Positions 12,366 through 24,083 are shown, numbered from the stretch's first letter. The stretch: DNA of 64,000 bases from Physella acuta (GCF_028476545.1 NW_026732315.1:310001-374000), one strand, 5' to 3'. Made by a program: numbers and translations. Notes: a model not told the origin generated them from the letters alone.

Positions 12366-13325
12366 TTAAATCACCCGCAGTTAAAACAATAAGTAATTCT
12401 TAATTTACTTGTTTTAAAACAACTCTCATTTTTTGACATAATTTACTTGCTTAGGAGCAGATTTTAAAAATTGACTATTAGGCCTAAAGAAAAGCATTCC
12501 GGTTTACGAACGCCCCGAATATAGAACACAGCGGATACAGTTATTTTTGAAACTCGGACAGCCTACGTGGCATATCATACAACGCACGAGACAAAGATTT
12601 TCAGTCTAGAGAGTAATAGCGGGGGCACAAATCAATACTGAGCAATCCTATTGCTAGGATACGCTCCAGACAGCCGAGTGCCGGTTATTTATTGATTGCA
12701 CCCATGTAGACTGTGACCCATCTTAAGACAAACTTGAAACATACTGTCTTTTTCTTCTGACGTTGCCATTAGTGTGTGTCGTGCTTCAAAAGTCCTTATT
12801 GTGATATGGGTTTTATGAATATTACTATATGAACTCGATTAACTATACTGTGATGACTTCTGTAAAGAGGACATCTGTCTTGTTTCCTAACTCTCAATTC
12901 AAACACAAAGAATAGCTGAATAGTCAACACAAAACTTTATTTGTTATTTAAATGACATTCACTTGTCTATCTTCCAGCTACACTAAAAGAATCCACTCCC
13001 CATCTTCTATATTCTATGCTATGCCCCCTACTGTCTCTCTAGTGTTATCTACATCGTCATCGCTATTTTTAGCCACCACATTTTCGAAAAGGTTAAATCT
13101 GGTACAACTTCATTTTATTTTTCAAAAACAGTAATATCGTAAAAAGTGTACCAATTGAATTTGGTTTAGTTTATTTCAGCTACCCTCGACACCCAAAGTG
13201 AAATGCATTGATTGCGTTTTCTTGCTTATACACACGAAGGCTACGTAAACTTTTGCGCATGCATGTGTTGCGAGATAGGCCTTATAAAGCTTTAACTTCT
13301 ACACATACATACCCACAAATATATA

Positions 13326-13329
<4 letters not shown>
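12366..13329. other. Intergenic, nothing recognised
   Basis: No credible exon on either strand. The longest open frame is about 60 codons, unspliced and of low coding quality. Confidence 0.4.

Positions 13330-13412
<83 letters not shown>
13330..13412. repeat. (TA)n microsatellite
   Basis: About 40 uninterrupted TA units. Length is likely polymorphic or unreliable in the assembly. Confidence 0.95.
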
Positions 13413-13414
<2 letters not shown>

Positions 13415-13801
13415 GATTCTAATCACCCCCCCCTCACATACACGTCGCTACAGAATGCACCCTAGCCTAAAATAAGCACAGTTCTAGCAATAAAAAAAAA
13501 AAAAGACGAAATACTATTATTTGCCAGAATAATTTTTCTTTAAAGCATCATAAGGCGCAACAAAAACAACAAATTGCTGCGTATCGTTTCATTAACGGCG
13601 ATCTGATATTTAACATAGGTGTGACGAAAGGGCGATACGGAAATTACTAAACGGCACACAGTCACGTTGCGGCGCTTGTGTGTGTGTGTACGTGCCTGTA
13701 CGTGTGTGCGCGTGCCTGATTGTGCTGTGTGTGTGTGTGTGTGTGCGGGGGCGTGCGCGTAACGTGTATGTATGAGCGTATGTGTCGATGTGTGTTAGTG
13801 A

Positions 13802-14074
13802 CAGTGGCGTAGACAGGGGGGGGGGGGTTAGGGGGGATCATAACCCCCCATAGACCCCTCGGTATATATATATAAAAAGTATGAGGGGGGGGTGCAAATC
13901 GAAAGTTTGAAGGGGAGGTGCAAATCAAAAGTTTGAGGGGGGGGGGTGCAAATCGAAAGTTTGAGGGGGGGGGGTGCAAATCGAAAGTTTGAGGGGGGTG
14001 CAAATCGAAAGTTTGTCCCCGGGTAAAAATTGGAACCCCCCCCCCCCCTTGAGACGATCCTGGCTACGCCACTG
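13802..14074. mobile_element. hAT-like MITE family B, copy 2
   Basis: Starts CAGTGGCGTAGAC and ends GGCTACGCCACTG. GTTAGTGA occurs on both sides (13794-13801 and 14075-14082), a perfect 8-bp target duplication. The interior is a short tandem array of G-runs alternating with TGCAAATCGAAAGTTTGA, which inflates into meaningless proline/histidine-rich open frames. Confidence 0.9.
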
Positions 14075-14139
14075 GTTAGTGAACATACACTACATAGGAT
14101 AAAGATATAGCAAGTTCAAGTTTACTGCAAGAAACCAAC

Positions 14140-14260
14140 AAGAATGGTCGAGTGATAGCTCGTGATAGTTCCAACATGTAAGGCTAGGGTTCGGTTCCAG
14201 ACTAGATTCTGATGAATGTACAGTCAGCAGAACTGTTACACTTGTGGGTCCATAGATAAA
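14140..14260 (+). repeat. tRNA-like SINE head (tentative)
   Basis: GGTCGAGTGATAG resembles a pol III A box. GGTTCGGTTCC, about 50 nt downstream, resembles a B box. The sequence lacks a good cloverleaf, so a decayed SINE is likelier than a tRNA gene. Confidence 0.35.
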
Positions 14261-14437
14261 GAAAAAATATCAGTCGGCATTGAAATGGTGCCATATACCA
14301 TGGCTACTTATACAGATTCTCTCTATTTGTATGTCCTTTTTTGTGCCATCGCATGATTCTAAAATTAGTTTATACATATACATATGCATATGATGTATAC
14401 AGACACACTCATTCACACACACATACATACACATATA

Positions 14438-15501
14438 CAGTGGCGTAGCGAGGTCGGGTGTCACCCGGTGCGGCATGTAACGTTTACCTATCTACCAGCC
14501 AGATAGATGGTGAACGTCCCCGGATTCTTTTTTCGGGGTTATATGCAAATGACTTAAAGCCTAAATGAATGAACACTAACTCAACAACACACTAGGGCTC
14601 GATTTCGATGTCTAGGGAAAGCTAGTGATACTATTGAAGTTAACAACTCATTCAATCTGCATACAACCTTTAATAAGCGAACACAGTTGTGGCAGAACAC
14701 TAGGTTAAACGAGATAAAATATTTAATTTAGAAAATAACAAAACCCAACTTACAAAGCGTAAGAAAAAATACTATCACAGATTTTAACACTGTATAAAAA
14801 TAGCCACAGGCCACACAACACTGCTATAGCTTCAAGAATCACTTGGCGACAAGTAATATTATACAAGAAGACTAAAACAACTTAAGAAAGCATTACACAC
14901 TCAGGACTTAAGTTCTCTCACGTTCAAATGGTCAGAATCTATTGCCGGACAAAATGGACGGCCTGGTCATAATGGACCGCTTGATCAAGGTAGACTGCCT
15001 CGTGTCGCGTGTGTGCGATCTAGTTAAAGACTTAGGCCACAGGGGAGGTTATCCTCAACTCATGTAGCCATTGGTTGGGGTGGTCATCTGATCTGAATCA
15101 ATCAATCAGATCTTGATGGAAAATTTCTTAGTCTTAGACACCCTTAATAAGACAGTGGAAAAAACCCGGTGGTTGCACCATCAATCCATATAAGGTATTA
15201 TACAATGTCAAACCAAAAATAAAACATGACTAGACCTAAGTAGGTCACAGGCACTTAATGGTGTCACACCCCAGAGGCGTAGCGATCCTTCCCGGGGACA
15301 AACTTTCAAATTTTCGATTTGCACCCCCCCCCCCTCAAACTTTCGATTTGCACCCCCCCCCCCCCTCAAGTTTTCGATTTGCACCCCCCCCTCAAGTTTT
15401 TCTCTATATATTTTCCTATTTTTTGCCTTGGTGTCACCCCCCTAAATGGTGTCACCCGGTGCGGTCCGCACCCCCAGCTCCCTCCCCTCGCTACGCCCCT
15501 G
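14438..15501. mobile_element. hAT-like MITE family B, copy 3, split by a solo-LTR-like insert
   Basis: Starts CAGTGGCGTAGCGAGG and ends CGCTACGCCCCTG. CACATATA flanks it at 14430-14437 and 15502-15509, a perfect 8-bp duplication even though the ends are now over 1 kb apart. Removing 14476-15249 leaves an element matching copies 4 and 5. It is a composite form with an internal CAGAGGCGTAGCGA end inside an outer element. Confidence 0.9.
14476..15249. mobile_element. Solo-LTR-like fossil inside family B copy 3
   Basis: A 774-bp insert that starts TG and ends CA, flanked by GGCA on both sides (14472-14475 and 15250-15253). This is the signature of a solo LTR left by recombination between the two LTRs of a retrotransposon. 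No internal gag, pol or env region is present. It is younger than the MITE it interrupts. The LTR family (gypsy, copia or BEL) cannot be told from the sequence. Confidence 0.6.
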
Positions 15502-15509
15502 CACATATA

Positions 15510-15690
15510 TATGTCTGTGTGTGCATATGAATTTGTGTATATATACATTGTATACATACAATATGTGTGTGGGTGTGTAGGTATGAGTGTGTCTGTATAC
15601 ATCGTAAGTATATGTATACACACACATACACACATGTTTGTGTGTGCATATGAATATGGGTGTGCGTGTGTATGCACATGAGTGTTTGTG
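15510..15690. repeat. Degenerate TG/TA-rich simple repeat
   Basis: Alternating TGTG, TATA and TGCATATG stretches. It lies between family B copies 3 and 4, both of which inserted into TA-rich simple sequence. Confidence 0.7.
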
Positions 15691-15725
15691 CGTTTATTAT
15701 GCTTTTAAATCCATGTATATCTATA

Positions 15726-16033
15726 CAGTGGCGTAGCGAGGTCGGGTGCCACCCGATGCGGCACTTAATGGTGTCACCCCCCCAGAGGCGTAGCGACCCT
15801 TCCCGGGGACAAATTTTCGATTTGCACCCCCCCCTCAAGTTTTCGATTTGCACCCTACGCCCTCAAGTTTTCGATTTGCACCCCCCACCACTCAAACTTT
15901 CGATTTGTACCCCCCTCAAGTTTTTCTCTATATATTTTCCTATTTTTTGCCTTGGTGTCACCCCCCTAAATGGTGTCACCCGGTGCGGTCCGCACCCCCG
16001 CCCCCCCCCCCCCCCCCCCACGCTACGCCTCTG
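15726..16033. mobile_element. hAT-like MITE family B, copy 4
   Basis: Starts CAGTGGCGTAGCGAGG and ends CGCTACGCCTCTG. TATCTATA flanks both sides (15718-15725 and 16034-16041), a perfect 8-bp duplication. It has the same composite structure as copies 3 and 5, with direct repeats of GTGTCACCCGGTGCGG-type sequence near both ends. Confidence 0.9.
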
Positions 16034-16439
16034 TATCTATACACGTTTTCGTCATAAAGCCGAAACCCTGAGGTCGGCGATCTAAAACCCTACACACGCC
16101 ACACTTTAACCAGGACTTGAAAATCTCTAACATTCCACACTACCAGTGTACCTTGACCTTCCTATCACCTTTGTGTGAAATATTTGACCAACTGTTGTCA
16201 AGTCTAGACACAAACGGACAGTGACAGAGTAAATATCTCGCACACCTGTACAAAAGGTAGAGGTAGGTCCATGGGTGATGTAATAGCCGGCTATTATACA
16301 GGGGGGGGGTCACATTCCTCGGCTAACTGATTACATTCTTGAAACAGAAAATAAATTATACTTGGCTGAAGAGAAGATCTTGGATAGAGTGCTTCGTGTG
16401 ATGCTGGCAATTAGAAAATACGGTGCATGTTTTAGTGAG

Positions 16440-16745
16440 GTGTCACACTGTATTGTAACATGGTATAATAAAAATATTGTACTCTCATTTATTATATTTT
16501 AGCATGTGTGTTATATTGTAACTGGTGTTGTATTGTAAAATCATTGTTGTATTGTAACATCAGTGTTATAATTTAATATATGTGGTATACTGTAACATTG
16601 TTGTTTTATTGTAACAGTGGTATTACATTGTGCCATCAACGTTATATTGCAACATTATAGTTATAATGTAACTCGATGCTAGACTGTAACATATGTGCTA
16701 ATAGTGCTATATTATAAAAATGATATCAAGTTGTAACAATATCGA
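16440..16745. repeat. Degenerate minisatellite, unit like GTGTTATATTGTAACAT
   Basis: More than ten diverged copies of a 17-30 bp unit built around TATTGTAACAT. Spacing varies, so this is an old array. Confidence 0.65.
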
Positions 16746-16749
16746 GTTG

Positions 16750-18590
16750 TCGGTTTTTTACTCATATTTTTATTTCAAATTATCATTCAATTAATGAAAC
16801 GTGTGAACTATGTGTGTACAATAGACATCCTTGTAAAGCACGAATCAGACTCATGTCCATATCTCTTTTCCCATCTTCTGTCCGTGGATCGAATCACAGC
16901 GAGTAGGAGATATTTTTAACCAGAATCTAGTGCTAGCCCAGGCCTAGCCGGAACCTGATATCCTAGCCGTCACTCCAAAATGCGTTCCGTTGTTGCGTTT
17001 TTATCAGACCAATCTATAATCGGCGAACTCACCTAGGCTAGATGGGTAAAAAGAAAACCAGACCTCGCTTACAAACAAACGTATTCTTTGTGTAGGTTTT
17101 TTTTTTCTCTACATACAATACCATCCTATCCACCCTGTTAACATGGACTCGTCCTTCTTGAATTCTCCTACATGCGCTTTGTGACATTTCGTTTTTTGTT
17201 CTTCTTTCCCTGACAGTGTTTTGTAATTATCGTGGATCAATGTTTACACCACAAAGCCTGGGTGTGCTTGTGTGAATTGATCGGTACCATCTCTACACGC
17301 TCGAGTCAACCAAAGCCAACTGAATCAGCGCCGGAGATAGTTTTTCACATTTTCTTTTGCTGTTGGGAGAGTTCATTCCTCATTGTTTTAAAACTTCAAA
17401 ATGGCTTTGGTTTAGAGCTGGTCAAGAATATAGCAGAAGTTAAACACATCATAATACTTAAATTTATTTTTAAAAAAAAACAACAAGTATTATAAAGTTA
17501 ATAATAAGCAGCATTTATTAAAAGTTTTTTTTTTACAATTGTTTTATGATAATAATAATACCACTATACCTAATATTTAAATCGGGTATGAAAGAAACCT
17601 CGGAAATGATTTGTCTTGCTGAAACACCAATGCATGCCCTGTCATCGAATCGCAACTTCAATTCACTTGACGCTTTGGATCAACAAACAGAGCGAAGCCC
17701 TAAGAAGAGTTATTTATAGGCGTTTCTGTAATGGGGGCAAAGTGTAAAGGTGAGTGTAAGCACACGTAATGTTGACCTTTAAGTTACACAATAGGACCTG
17801 TCGTCTAAAATAAAAGAAGATGAATGATGAATCGCCCATCAGTTTCTTAATGTAAAGGGACCATGCACAAATTATATAACGCAAAATTATTACTTTTAGA
17901 TCCACCCCTACCTCATTAAGGCCACAAACTATCATATTACATACCATTTTTGTTTAAATCTAAACACATTTAAAACATGTTTAGTAAGTTTCACATTTAG
18001 ATTAGACACAAGACAGTGGCGTAGGCAAGGGGGTGGGGTGTTGGGGGTGTTAGGCCAAGAGTAATAGACTGGAGGTAATGTCCTACATACTAATTGTCCA
18101 TAAAATAATATTTAGGAAGAAGTCATAAATTGACTCTTCAATCAGCTGTCAACTTCAGGGGAAGATAAATCTAGTAAATCACAATTACCCAATTCTATTG
18201 ACTATTGTCTCCTTTACTTTACTTCGCCTCGCACAAGGTAACAATTTTGAAACCCTATCCCTAGAATGTAGATCAACCTACCAAATTACTGCTCTAGGTC
18301 GGATAACATCAGAATAGCATACCTGTGTACGGCTAGAAATTAGAATACCACTAGAGTTAGGTTAACGATACCATACCAGCGCTAATAACGTCGTTACTGC
18401 CCTTACATAGACCAGAGAAGTAGGTCTGCCCTAAATTGGAGTCAACGGCCTATACAGCGCATAACAAGTTGACACGTAATACTTAATTTGCGTTCCAACA
18501 CTAGACTTACGAACGAAGAAGAAGAATAAGAAGGCCTACCCTAAATTTTTCAGTGATCTTACCAAAAAAGAGTTATTTCTACGCCACAGG
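16750..18590. other. Intergenic, little recognised; may hide the first fucosyltransferase exon
   Basis: No confident exon seen. A left-end fragment of a family B-like element starts at 18014 (CAGTGGCGTAGGCAAGG). The missing 5' exon of the fucosyltransferase gene could lie here or further upstream. Confidence 0.35.
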
Positions 18591-18592
18591 CA

Positions 18593-18852
18593 CAGGGTTT
18601 CTTTCAAACGTTTTCTTTGGGGAGGCTCTTGAAACTTGCGAAAGGGGGGGGGGGGGGGGAATTGAAATTTCTTGGTGAAGGAGGGCGGAAACTGATTATA
18701 TTTTGTTTGTAATCTATATATATTTTATATTTTTTATTTTGTCCGGTGGGGGTGGGGGTCGGGAGGAGGGGGTGGGGGTCGGGAGGAGGGGGTGGGGGAC
18801 GACGACGACGACGTGTTCCAGGGACCCAGAAAGATGCCTCAAAGAAAAGCTG
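18593..18852. mobile_element. hAT-like MITE family C, copy 1
   Basis: Starts CAGGGTTTCTTTCAAACG and ends in an inverted match (AAAGAAAAGCTG). The flanks CACAGGCA and CATAGGTA agree at 6 of 8 positions, so it is an aged insertion. The interior has a G-run, an AT core and a GGGGGTGGGGGTCGGGAGGA tandem duplication. Confidence 0.65.
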
Positions 18853-18889
18853 CATAGGTAGACGGAGGTACATAAAATAGTCCTTGTAA

Positions 18890-19010
18890 GGCTGAACAGT
18901 AAGTAAAGTTCCCTTTCAAACTTGACGGTCTACGGGGCAAGTGAAGTAGAGTTCACTTGTTTCTGTGACCTCGGCATATGAAGGGATAGTGTGGTCAGCA
19001 CTATGCCCAA
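18890..19010 (-). repeat. SINE fragment, inverted relative to 19497-19617
   Basis: It matches the reverse complement of the 3' half of the SINE at 19288-19640, sharing TTCACTTGTTTCTGTGACCT and CAGCACTATGCCCA. The two copies flank the membrane-anchor exon of the fucosyltransferase gene in opposite orientation. Confidence 0.75.
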
Positions 19011-19092
19011 GAAGACTGAACAGACGGGATGTTTTTTAAAAGTATATCTGATGTTTCACTCTTTTCTCCCCCCTCCCCCCTACATTCATCAG

Positions 19093-20583
19093 GCTGCGGA
19101 AGCTGTATTCTCTTTATCGTCACCACCATTGTTGTCTACAAGCTATCACTTCCGGTTTTCCTTGAAAACTTTGACCCGGAAGGAGACACGCCCAGCGACA
19201 CCAGGTTTCTGCCGAAATCAGACAGAACATACAGGTAACATATTTTCCTTTTTAAATTGCTCCGCTTTTTCCTATGTTCTACCTATACGTGTCCACTTGT
19301 TATGCGCCATATTATTATAGGTCGCTGACTCCGATTTCAACCTGCTTTTCTTTTTGGTTTTGCTACCGTACCCTTTGCCCAACCAAGAACAAACTATAAG
19401 GCAGCAGTTGCTTGATTTTGGAGTAGAGAGCTGGACTGCTAACCCGTAAGTCTCGAGCTCGAATCCGAGTTCAACTAAAGGGTTTAAGTGAAGGCGGCTG
19501 GGCATAGTGCTGAATACACTATCTTTTCATATGCCGAGGTCACAGAAACAAGTGAACTCTACTTCACTTTCCCCATAGACCGTCAGGTTTGAAAGGGAAA
19601 CTTTACTTTTACTTTCCCAGAAGAATTGCTGTCCCCAGCTATCAAGTCTCATCTGCCCGGGAGCTTTTTATAATTATACTTTTATATTTTTAACATATTT
19701 AAATAACATGCCGACTAAAGTACAACCTCTTTTGCCTTTGTTATACTCTAGCGGGCAGCACATTCTCTGCCACAAGTTCGAGGGCGGCCTGGGGAGTCTC
19801 CTCTTCCAGTACGCCTCCCTGACCAGCATCGCCCAGGGTCAGAACCGGCTCCTCGTCTCCCGGGGCGACCTGACCCTCTCCCACCTTCTGCGTCACCCGC
19901 AGGTCCGCAGCAACAAAAACCAATGCCGGAACGTCGTCCGTATCTCCGAGTCCGCTTGCTGCCGCCTAGACGAGAACTTGCTCAAGCTCGACGTCAACAA
20001 GAACTACGACATCGACGGCGTCCTTCAGAGCTGGAAGTACTTCAAGGATAATTTGGAGTCGGTGCGGCAGTTAGTGGAGTTTCACGACGGCGTCGTGCAC
20101 CAGGCGAAGAAGGTGATCGAACACACGCTGCTCGCCTACAACCACACGACATCCGACACCAGCATCGTCGGCGTGCACGTACGGCGCGGGGACAAGCTCC
20201 ACTGGAAGTCGGTCGACGAGGGCTACCGCGTCGCGCCCCGGGAGTATTTTTTAAAAGCGATGACGTACTTCCGGGACCACGTCAGCCCGTCCGTCGCGTT
20301 TCTGGTCGTGTCTGACGACCATGCCTGGTGCAAGAGCAATCTTCTCGGCCTCCCCGGGGTCATGCTGGCTGAGTCAGGGCAGCCCGCGGTGGACCTGAAG
20401 GTCCTGACGTTGCTGGACCACTCCATCATCAGCATGGGATCCTTCTCCTGGTGGGCCGGTTTCCTCGCCAAGGGGAAAGTCGTCTACTACAGCGATTTCG
20501 TGGAAAAGGATTCCAAAATTCGCGGCCAGTTCGACGCGAAGTTTGAAGACTACGTGCTCCCAGAATGGATACCAATGTCTTAA
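19093..20583 (+). CDS. GT11 galactoside alpha-1,2-fucosyltransferase-like, last two exons
   Basis: Exon 19093-19234 encodes a type II membrane anchor (core CILFIVTTIVVYKL) and a short luminal stem. It joins in phase to exon 19752-20583, the catalytic domain, with TAA at 20581. Family signs in order: GGLGSLLFQYASL (donor-site loop), GVLQSWKYF, the GDP-fucose motif VGVHVRRGD, FLVVSDDHAWCK, and the C-terminal VDLKVLTLLDHSIISMG followed by SFSWWAGFLA. The enzyme family transfers fucose in alpha-1,2 linkage to galactose in the Golgi lumen. About 324 residues are visible against a usual 340-380. The acceptor before 19093 has a long pyrimidine tract, so at least one upstream exon (phase 1) is missing. 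An ATG at 19029 in the same frame is an alternative start. Exon 2 is far richer in GC than its surroundings. The intron contains a SINE. Confidence 0.9.
19288..19640 (+). repeat. tRNA-derived SINE in the fucosyltransferase intron
   Basis: It has a tRNA-like head (GAGTAGAGAGCTGGACTGCT, then CTCGAGCTCGAATCCGAG as B-box region) and a body containing GGCGGCTGGGCATAGTGCTG and CATATGCCGAGGTCACAGA. The same body recurs at 18890 (inverted), 26640, 36490, 42520 and 45010. Confidence 0.75.
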
Positions 20584-21047
20584 AATTTTGCAGTCTCTTG
20601 TTTTTTTTTTTTTTAAATTTAATTTTAACATGTTTTCGGGTATCGTTACAATAACCCCAACCACAAATCTTCATCCCATTGTTAACCTCATCCTGATCAT
20701 AAACCATCAATTCTAATCCTAATTACCATTCTAAACATTCACCTCATTCTCTTAATTCCCATTTTCTTTTCATTCTTTCCTTTTTAATTCTTCTCCTTCT
20801 CATTGACAATCTCCTAATGACCATCTTCATCTCCATGCTTATTATAATACTATCATCCTTATCTACCCGCGAGACCAGTAAAAATTATTTAAAAAAAACA
20901 TCAACAATATTCTAGACTGCCTTGTTCTGATGAGAGCATACAAACCAAACATTGAATTGAACTGTATCTGTAGCACGGCTGATCATCCCTCGACTCGTTA
21001 AACACTTAACAAAAAAAAAAACACCTTTATTAAATGGTATCACATCC
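20584..21047. other. 3' flank of the fucosyltransferase, nothing else recognised
   Basis: T/C-rich then AT-rich sequence, probably 3' UTR at its start. No close AATAAA is seen; a candidate lies near 21820. Confidence 0.35.
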
Positions 21048-21055
21048 ATTTACCT

Positions 21056-21376
21056 CAGTGGCGTAGCGAGGTAGGGTGTCACCCAGTGCGGCACTTAATG
21101 GTGTCACCCCCCCCCAGAGGCGTAGCGACCCTTCCCGGGGACAAACTTTCAATTTGCACCCCCCCCCCTCAAACTTTCGATGTGCACCCCCCTCGAACTT
21201 AAGATTTGCACCTCTTAAAAGACTATTTGATACTCGAATTAATCACTTAATTAAGTGGAATTATCATTTTTCTCTATATATTTTGCTATTTTTTGCCTTG
21301 GTGTCACCCCGCTAAATGGTGTCACCCGGTGCGGTCCATTCCCTCCCACCCGCCCCCCCCCCTCGCTACGCCTCTG
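21056..21376. mobile_element. hAT-like MITE family B, copy 5
   Basis: Starts CAGTGGCGTAGCGAGG and ends CGCTACGCCTCTG. ATTTACCT flanks both sides (21048-21055 and 21377-21384), a perfect 8-bp duplication. It retains a core reading TAATCACTTAATTAAGTGG that is inverted in copy 1, so the copies carry the core in opposite orientations. Confidence 0.9.
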
Positions 21377-21384
21377 ATTTACCT

Positions 21385-23600
21385 ACACGTCAAACTCTTT
21401 CACATCGTTTGTTGTCGTGGCATCATGTGTGCCTTAGATCTGTCAGCACTGGTTTAAATACAGGTCATGACACAGTGCCATTAGAGACTGGCACCGTTGC
21501 ATCATGGGGACCTTTTTTGTTTTCTTTTAAGAAAATATGTACGTGCATAAATAGCACTATTTATTTAATTATTTTTATTTTTTAAAGAAAAAGATAGAAC
21601 TATTTTTATAGTTTAGAAGAATTTTGACGAGTTTAGATTTTTTTTTTCTTTCAACTTTTTATAAGTCATTCTTCAATCTTCTAATATTCATTTAAATTTC
21701 TGAATTGTTCAATTCAGCTGTCATACGTTCATTTTCTATTTCTATTTAGTTTTGTTTTTAAAATGGTAATGTCGTAACTATATTGTAACTAAAACTGTTG
21801 CATTTATATTGATATTTTTAAAATAAAAAAACAACAAAGAATGTTAAAGTTGGGCCATATACTTTTTCTTTTCTTTTTTTCTAAAAAAAACCATTCCTTA
21901 ATTATGGATCTTTAACATTGTTTATAAACTAAAAGTAAAATCGGTTTAAATGAGACGACGGTGTGCCATACAAACGGCTGGTATTGGTTGTAAACTAACC
22001 TATATATAGACAGGCCCGACTTAGTCATCAGTTACAGCAGCTTAAAAAAAACGAAAAAAAAATTCCAATAGAAGATAGATTATACCACAACAATATCTTA
22101 TTAATATTATAAGCCTAGGCATATTAATTAATACAATGGATACATTTCTAAAAATATATAAGGAAACAAAGACAATTTCTGAGCACTATACTGCATCCTA
22201 CTAATAAGGGTCGTGTAGATCAATTTCAACATGTAATTAGGTGCTTTGGTCAATTAATTAAGTGGCGACCTGCTTTGATATGACGGGAACGTACATCGAT
22301 TGCTTGTTCGCGTATTGACCCTATTTTTAATGGCAGCTATGTGAGTCACAGGAACATATTCTACGTTTCTTTATCCACAGCCAGACTGCTAGACTGTTTA
22401 ACTATTCATGTTCTATATATAACAATTAGTCACTCGTGCTTCTTTTTGCCGCCACCCCCCCTACATTTTTTTAAAAGTTTACATTTAATTGATTTACTGT
22501 GAATAATTTAATCTGTAAACAAATTCAGGTTTTTATTTCCCTAACCCAAAATATAAGATTGTTTGAAAGTAATATTATGAAGCAGCAATTTAAAAAATCT
22601 ATGATAAAAATAAAACCTTGTTTTTGGTCAGAAGTTAGATGACCGCCGGCATTCTCGATTGAAAAAAAGGGCGCGTACATGATTTACCTGCCCTGGGGTC
22701 GTCTGTGGAGTAAGTGAGCAGTTCTCACCGACGTCAAAATGAATCTAACATAACCAGGTGTTCTTGTTTTTTAAATACAAGATCTACGTAGTCAACAAAA
22801 CACACGAGTTACGTCCCTTTAAAAATCAGTAGTAAAAAAAAAATCACAGGTAACAGGGCTAACTAACTAGCCACTTTTTGCAAAGTTTAGACTTCGAATG
22901 ATACTGCATTCATATAGAATAAGTATTACTGTATACATTCATACAACAAAAGCTAGAGAGAGAAGTTTAAGATTTACTCAACAACACGTAGACAGTAAAT
23001 AAACTGAGTGACACACTAGTCGATGGCAGTCATCTAGAACTCAGAACACAACACAAACATGATTCAGGTGATGATTCTAGATTAAAAAATTATGAGGTAG
23101 ATGCTACTAAGACTTCTTAAATCAAACATAAAATATTTGTGAAAATTGTATAAAATTTATTAAAATGGTAAATTACAAAGGACATAGGGATAGTTTAATA
23201 ATGATATATTTACATGACTTTAACCCCCCCCCCCCCAAGAAAACGTGGTCAGCCTTTGATAGTACTCATACTGTAGAAATCTTGCTGCACATACATTTAT
23301 ATAACATTAGTACATTGGTAGAAGATGATATATTAGTAATAATGTATCTAACACATTTAAAATAAACTTGATATTGTATCCAAGAAATGTTAATGTGAAT
23401 GAACGAAAGGATGGACCAAACTACACTATTACTAATAGTATTACACAAGAGACATTTTGATGTGCTTGTAACATACAAGCAATTAATGGGCTCGAGTCTA
23501 GCGATTTTGATGTCAAATTTCAAGCAAAAAACATTAGCCCATAGAACTAAACTCAAATTATTCAAATCAGTGATGTTAAGTTTTCATCAAGGATGTCACA
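21385..23600. other. Intergenic, nothing recognised
   Basis: AT-rich. A minus-strand donor-like site is present near 22690 but no matching coding frame was found. Confidence 0.35.
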
Positions 23601-24055
23601 TACCCCTAAGCACGAGACACGGATCTGCCTCTAAACTCGAACGATGACTCATGCCTCTAAACCCGAAAATTGACCCCTACCTCTAAACTCGAAAGATTAC
23701 CCTTGTTGAACATAGCCCCTGCCCCTAAACTCGAAAGATGGCCCTTACCGGTGAACTCTACAGTTGGCCCCTAACCATTTAGCCCCTAATCCTAAACTCA
23801 AAAGGTTGCCAATGCCTCTAAATTCGTAAGAGCCCCTTCACCTAAAGCTAGTTTCTTCTTTTTAACTCGTAAGATGGCTCCTGCCTCTAAACTCGATGCA
23901 TAGCCCATAGCACTAAATCGCCCATCAAAACTTTTATTTTTTTATAAACGAACAACAAAAAGCTGCCCTTTAAGCTTTTAAACGGATACACAAACAAAAT
24001 GACCCTGGCTCTAAATTCAAAACATGACCCATGTCTCTAAACTGGAACCGTGGCT
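23600..24055. repeat. Degenerate ~28-bp minisatellite next to the micropeptide
   Basis: Diverged tandem units around CCCCTACCTCTAAACTCGAA, about twelve recognisable. Most of it would be transcribed as 3' UTR of the minus-strand micropeptide gene. Confidence 0.65.
23933..23938 (-). terminator. Candidate poly(A) signal of the micropeptide gene
   Basis: AATAAA on the minus strand, about 150 nt after the stop codon. With the TATA-like site at 24362 it would frame a transcript of roughly 0.4 kb. Confidence 0.35.
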
Positions 24056-24083
24056 CCAAGTTCACACTGCGGCCCTGCTGTCT

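Noticed and set aside
13662-16085. Proline/histidine-rich open frames on both strands (up to 141 codons)
   Set aside because: They are readings of the G/C-run tandem cores of family B MITEs and of TG/TA simple repeats; the same frames recur at every family B copy.
22620-22760. A possible exon with donor on the minus strand near 22690
   Set aside because: No open frame of useful length in any phase and no acceptor partner that yields a protein-like sequence.
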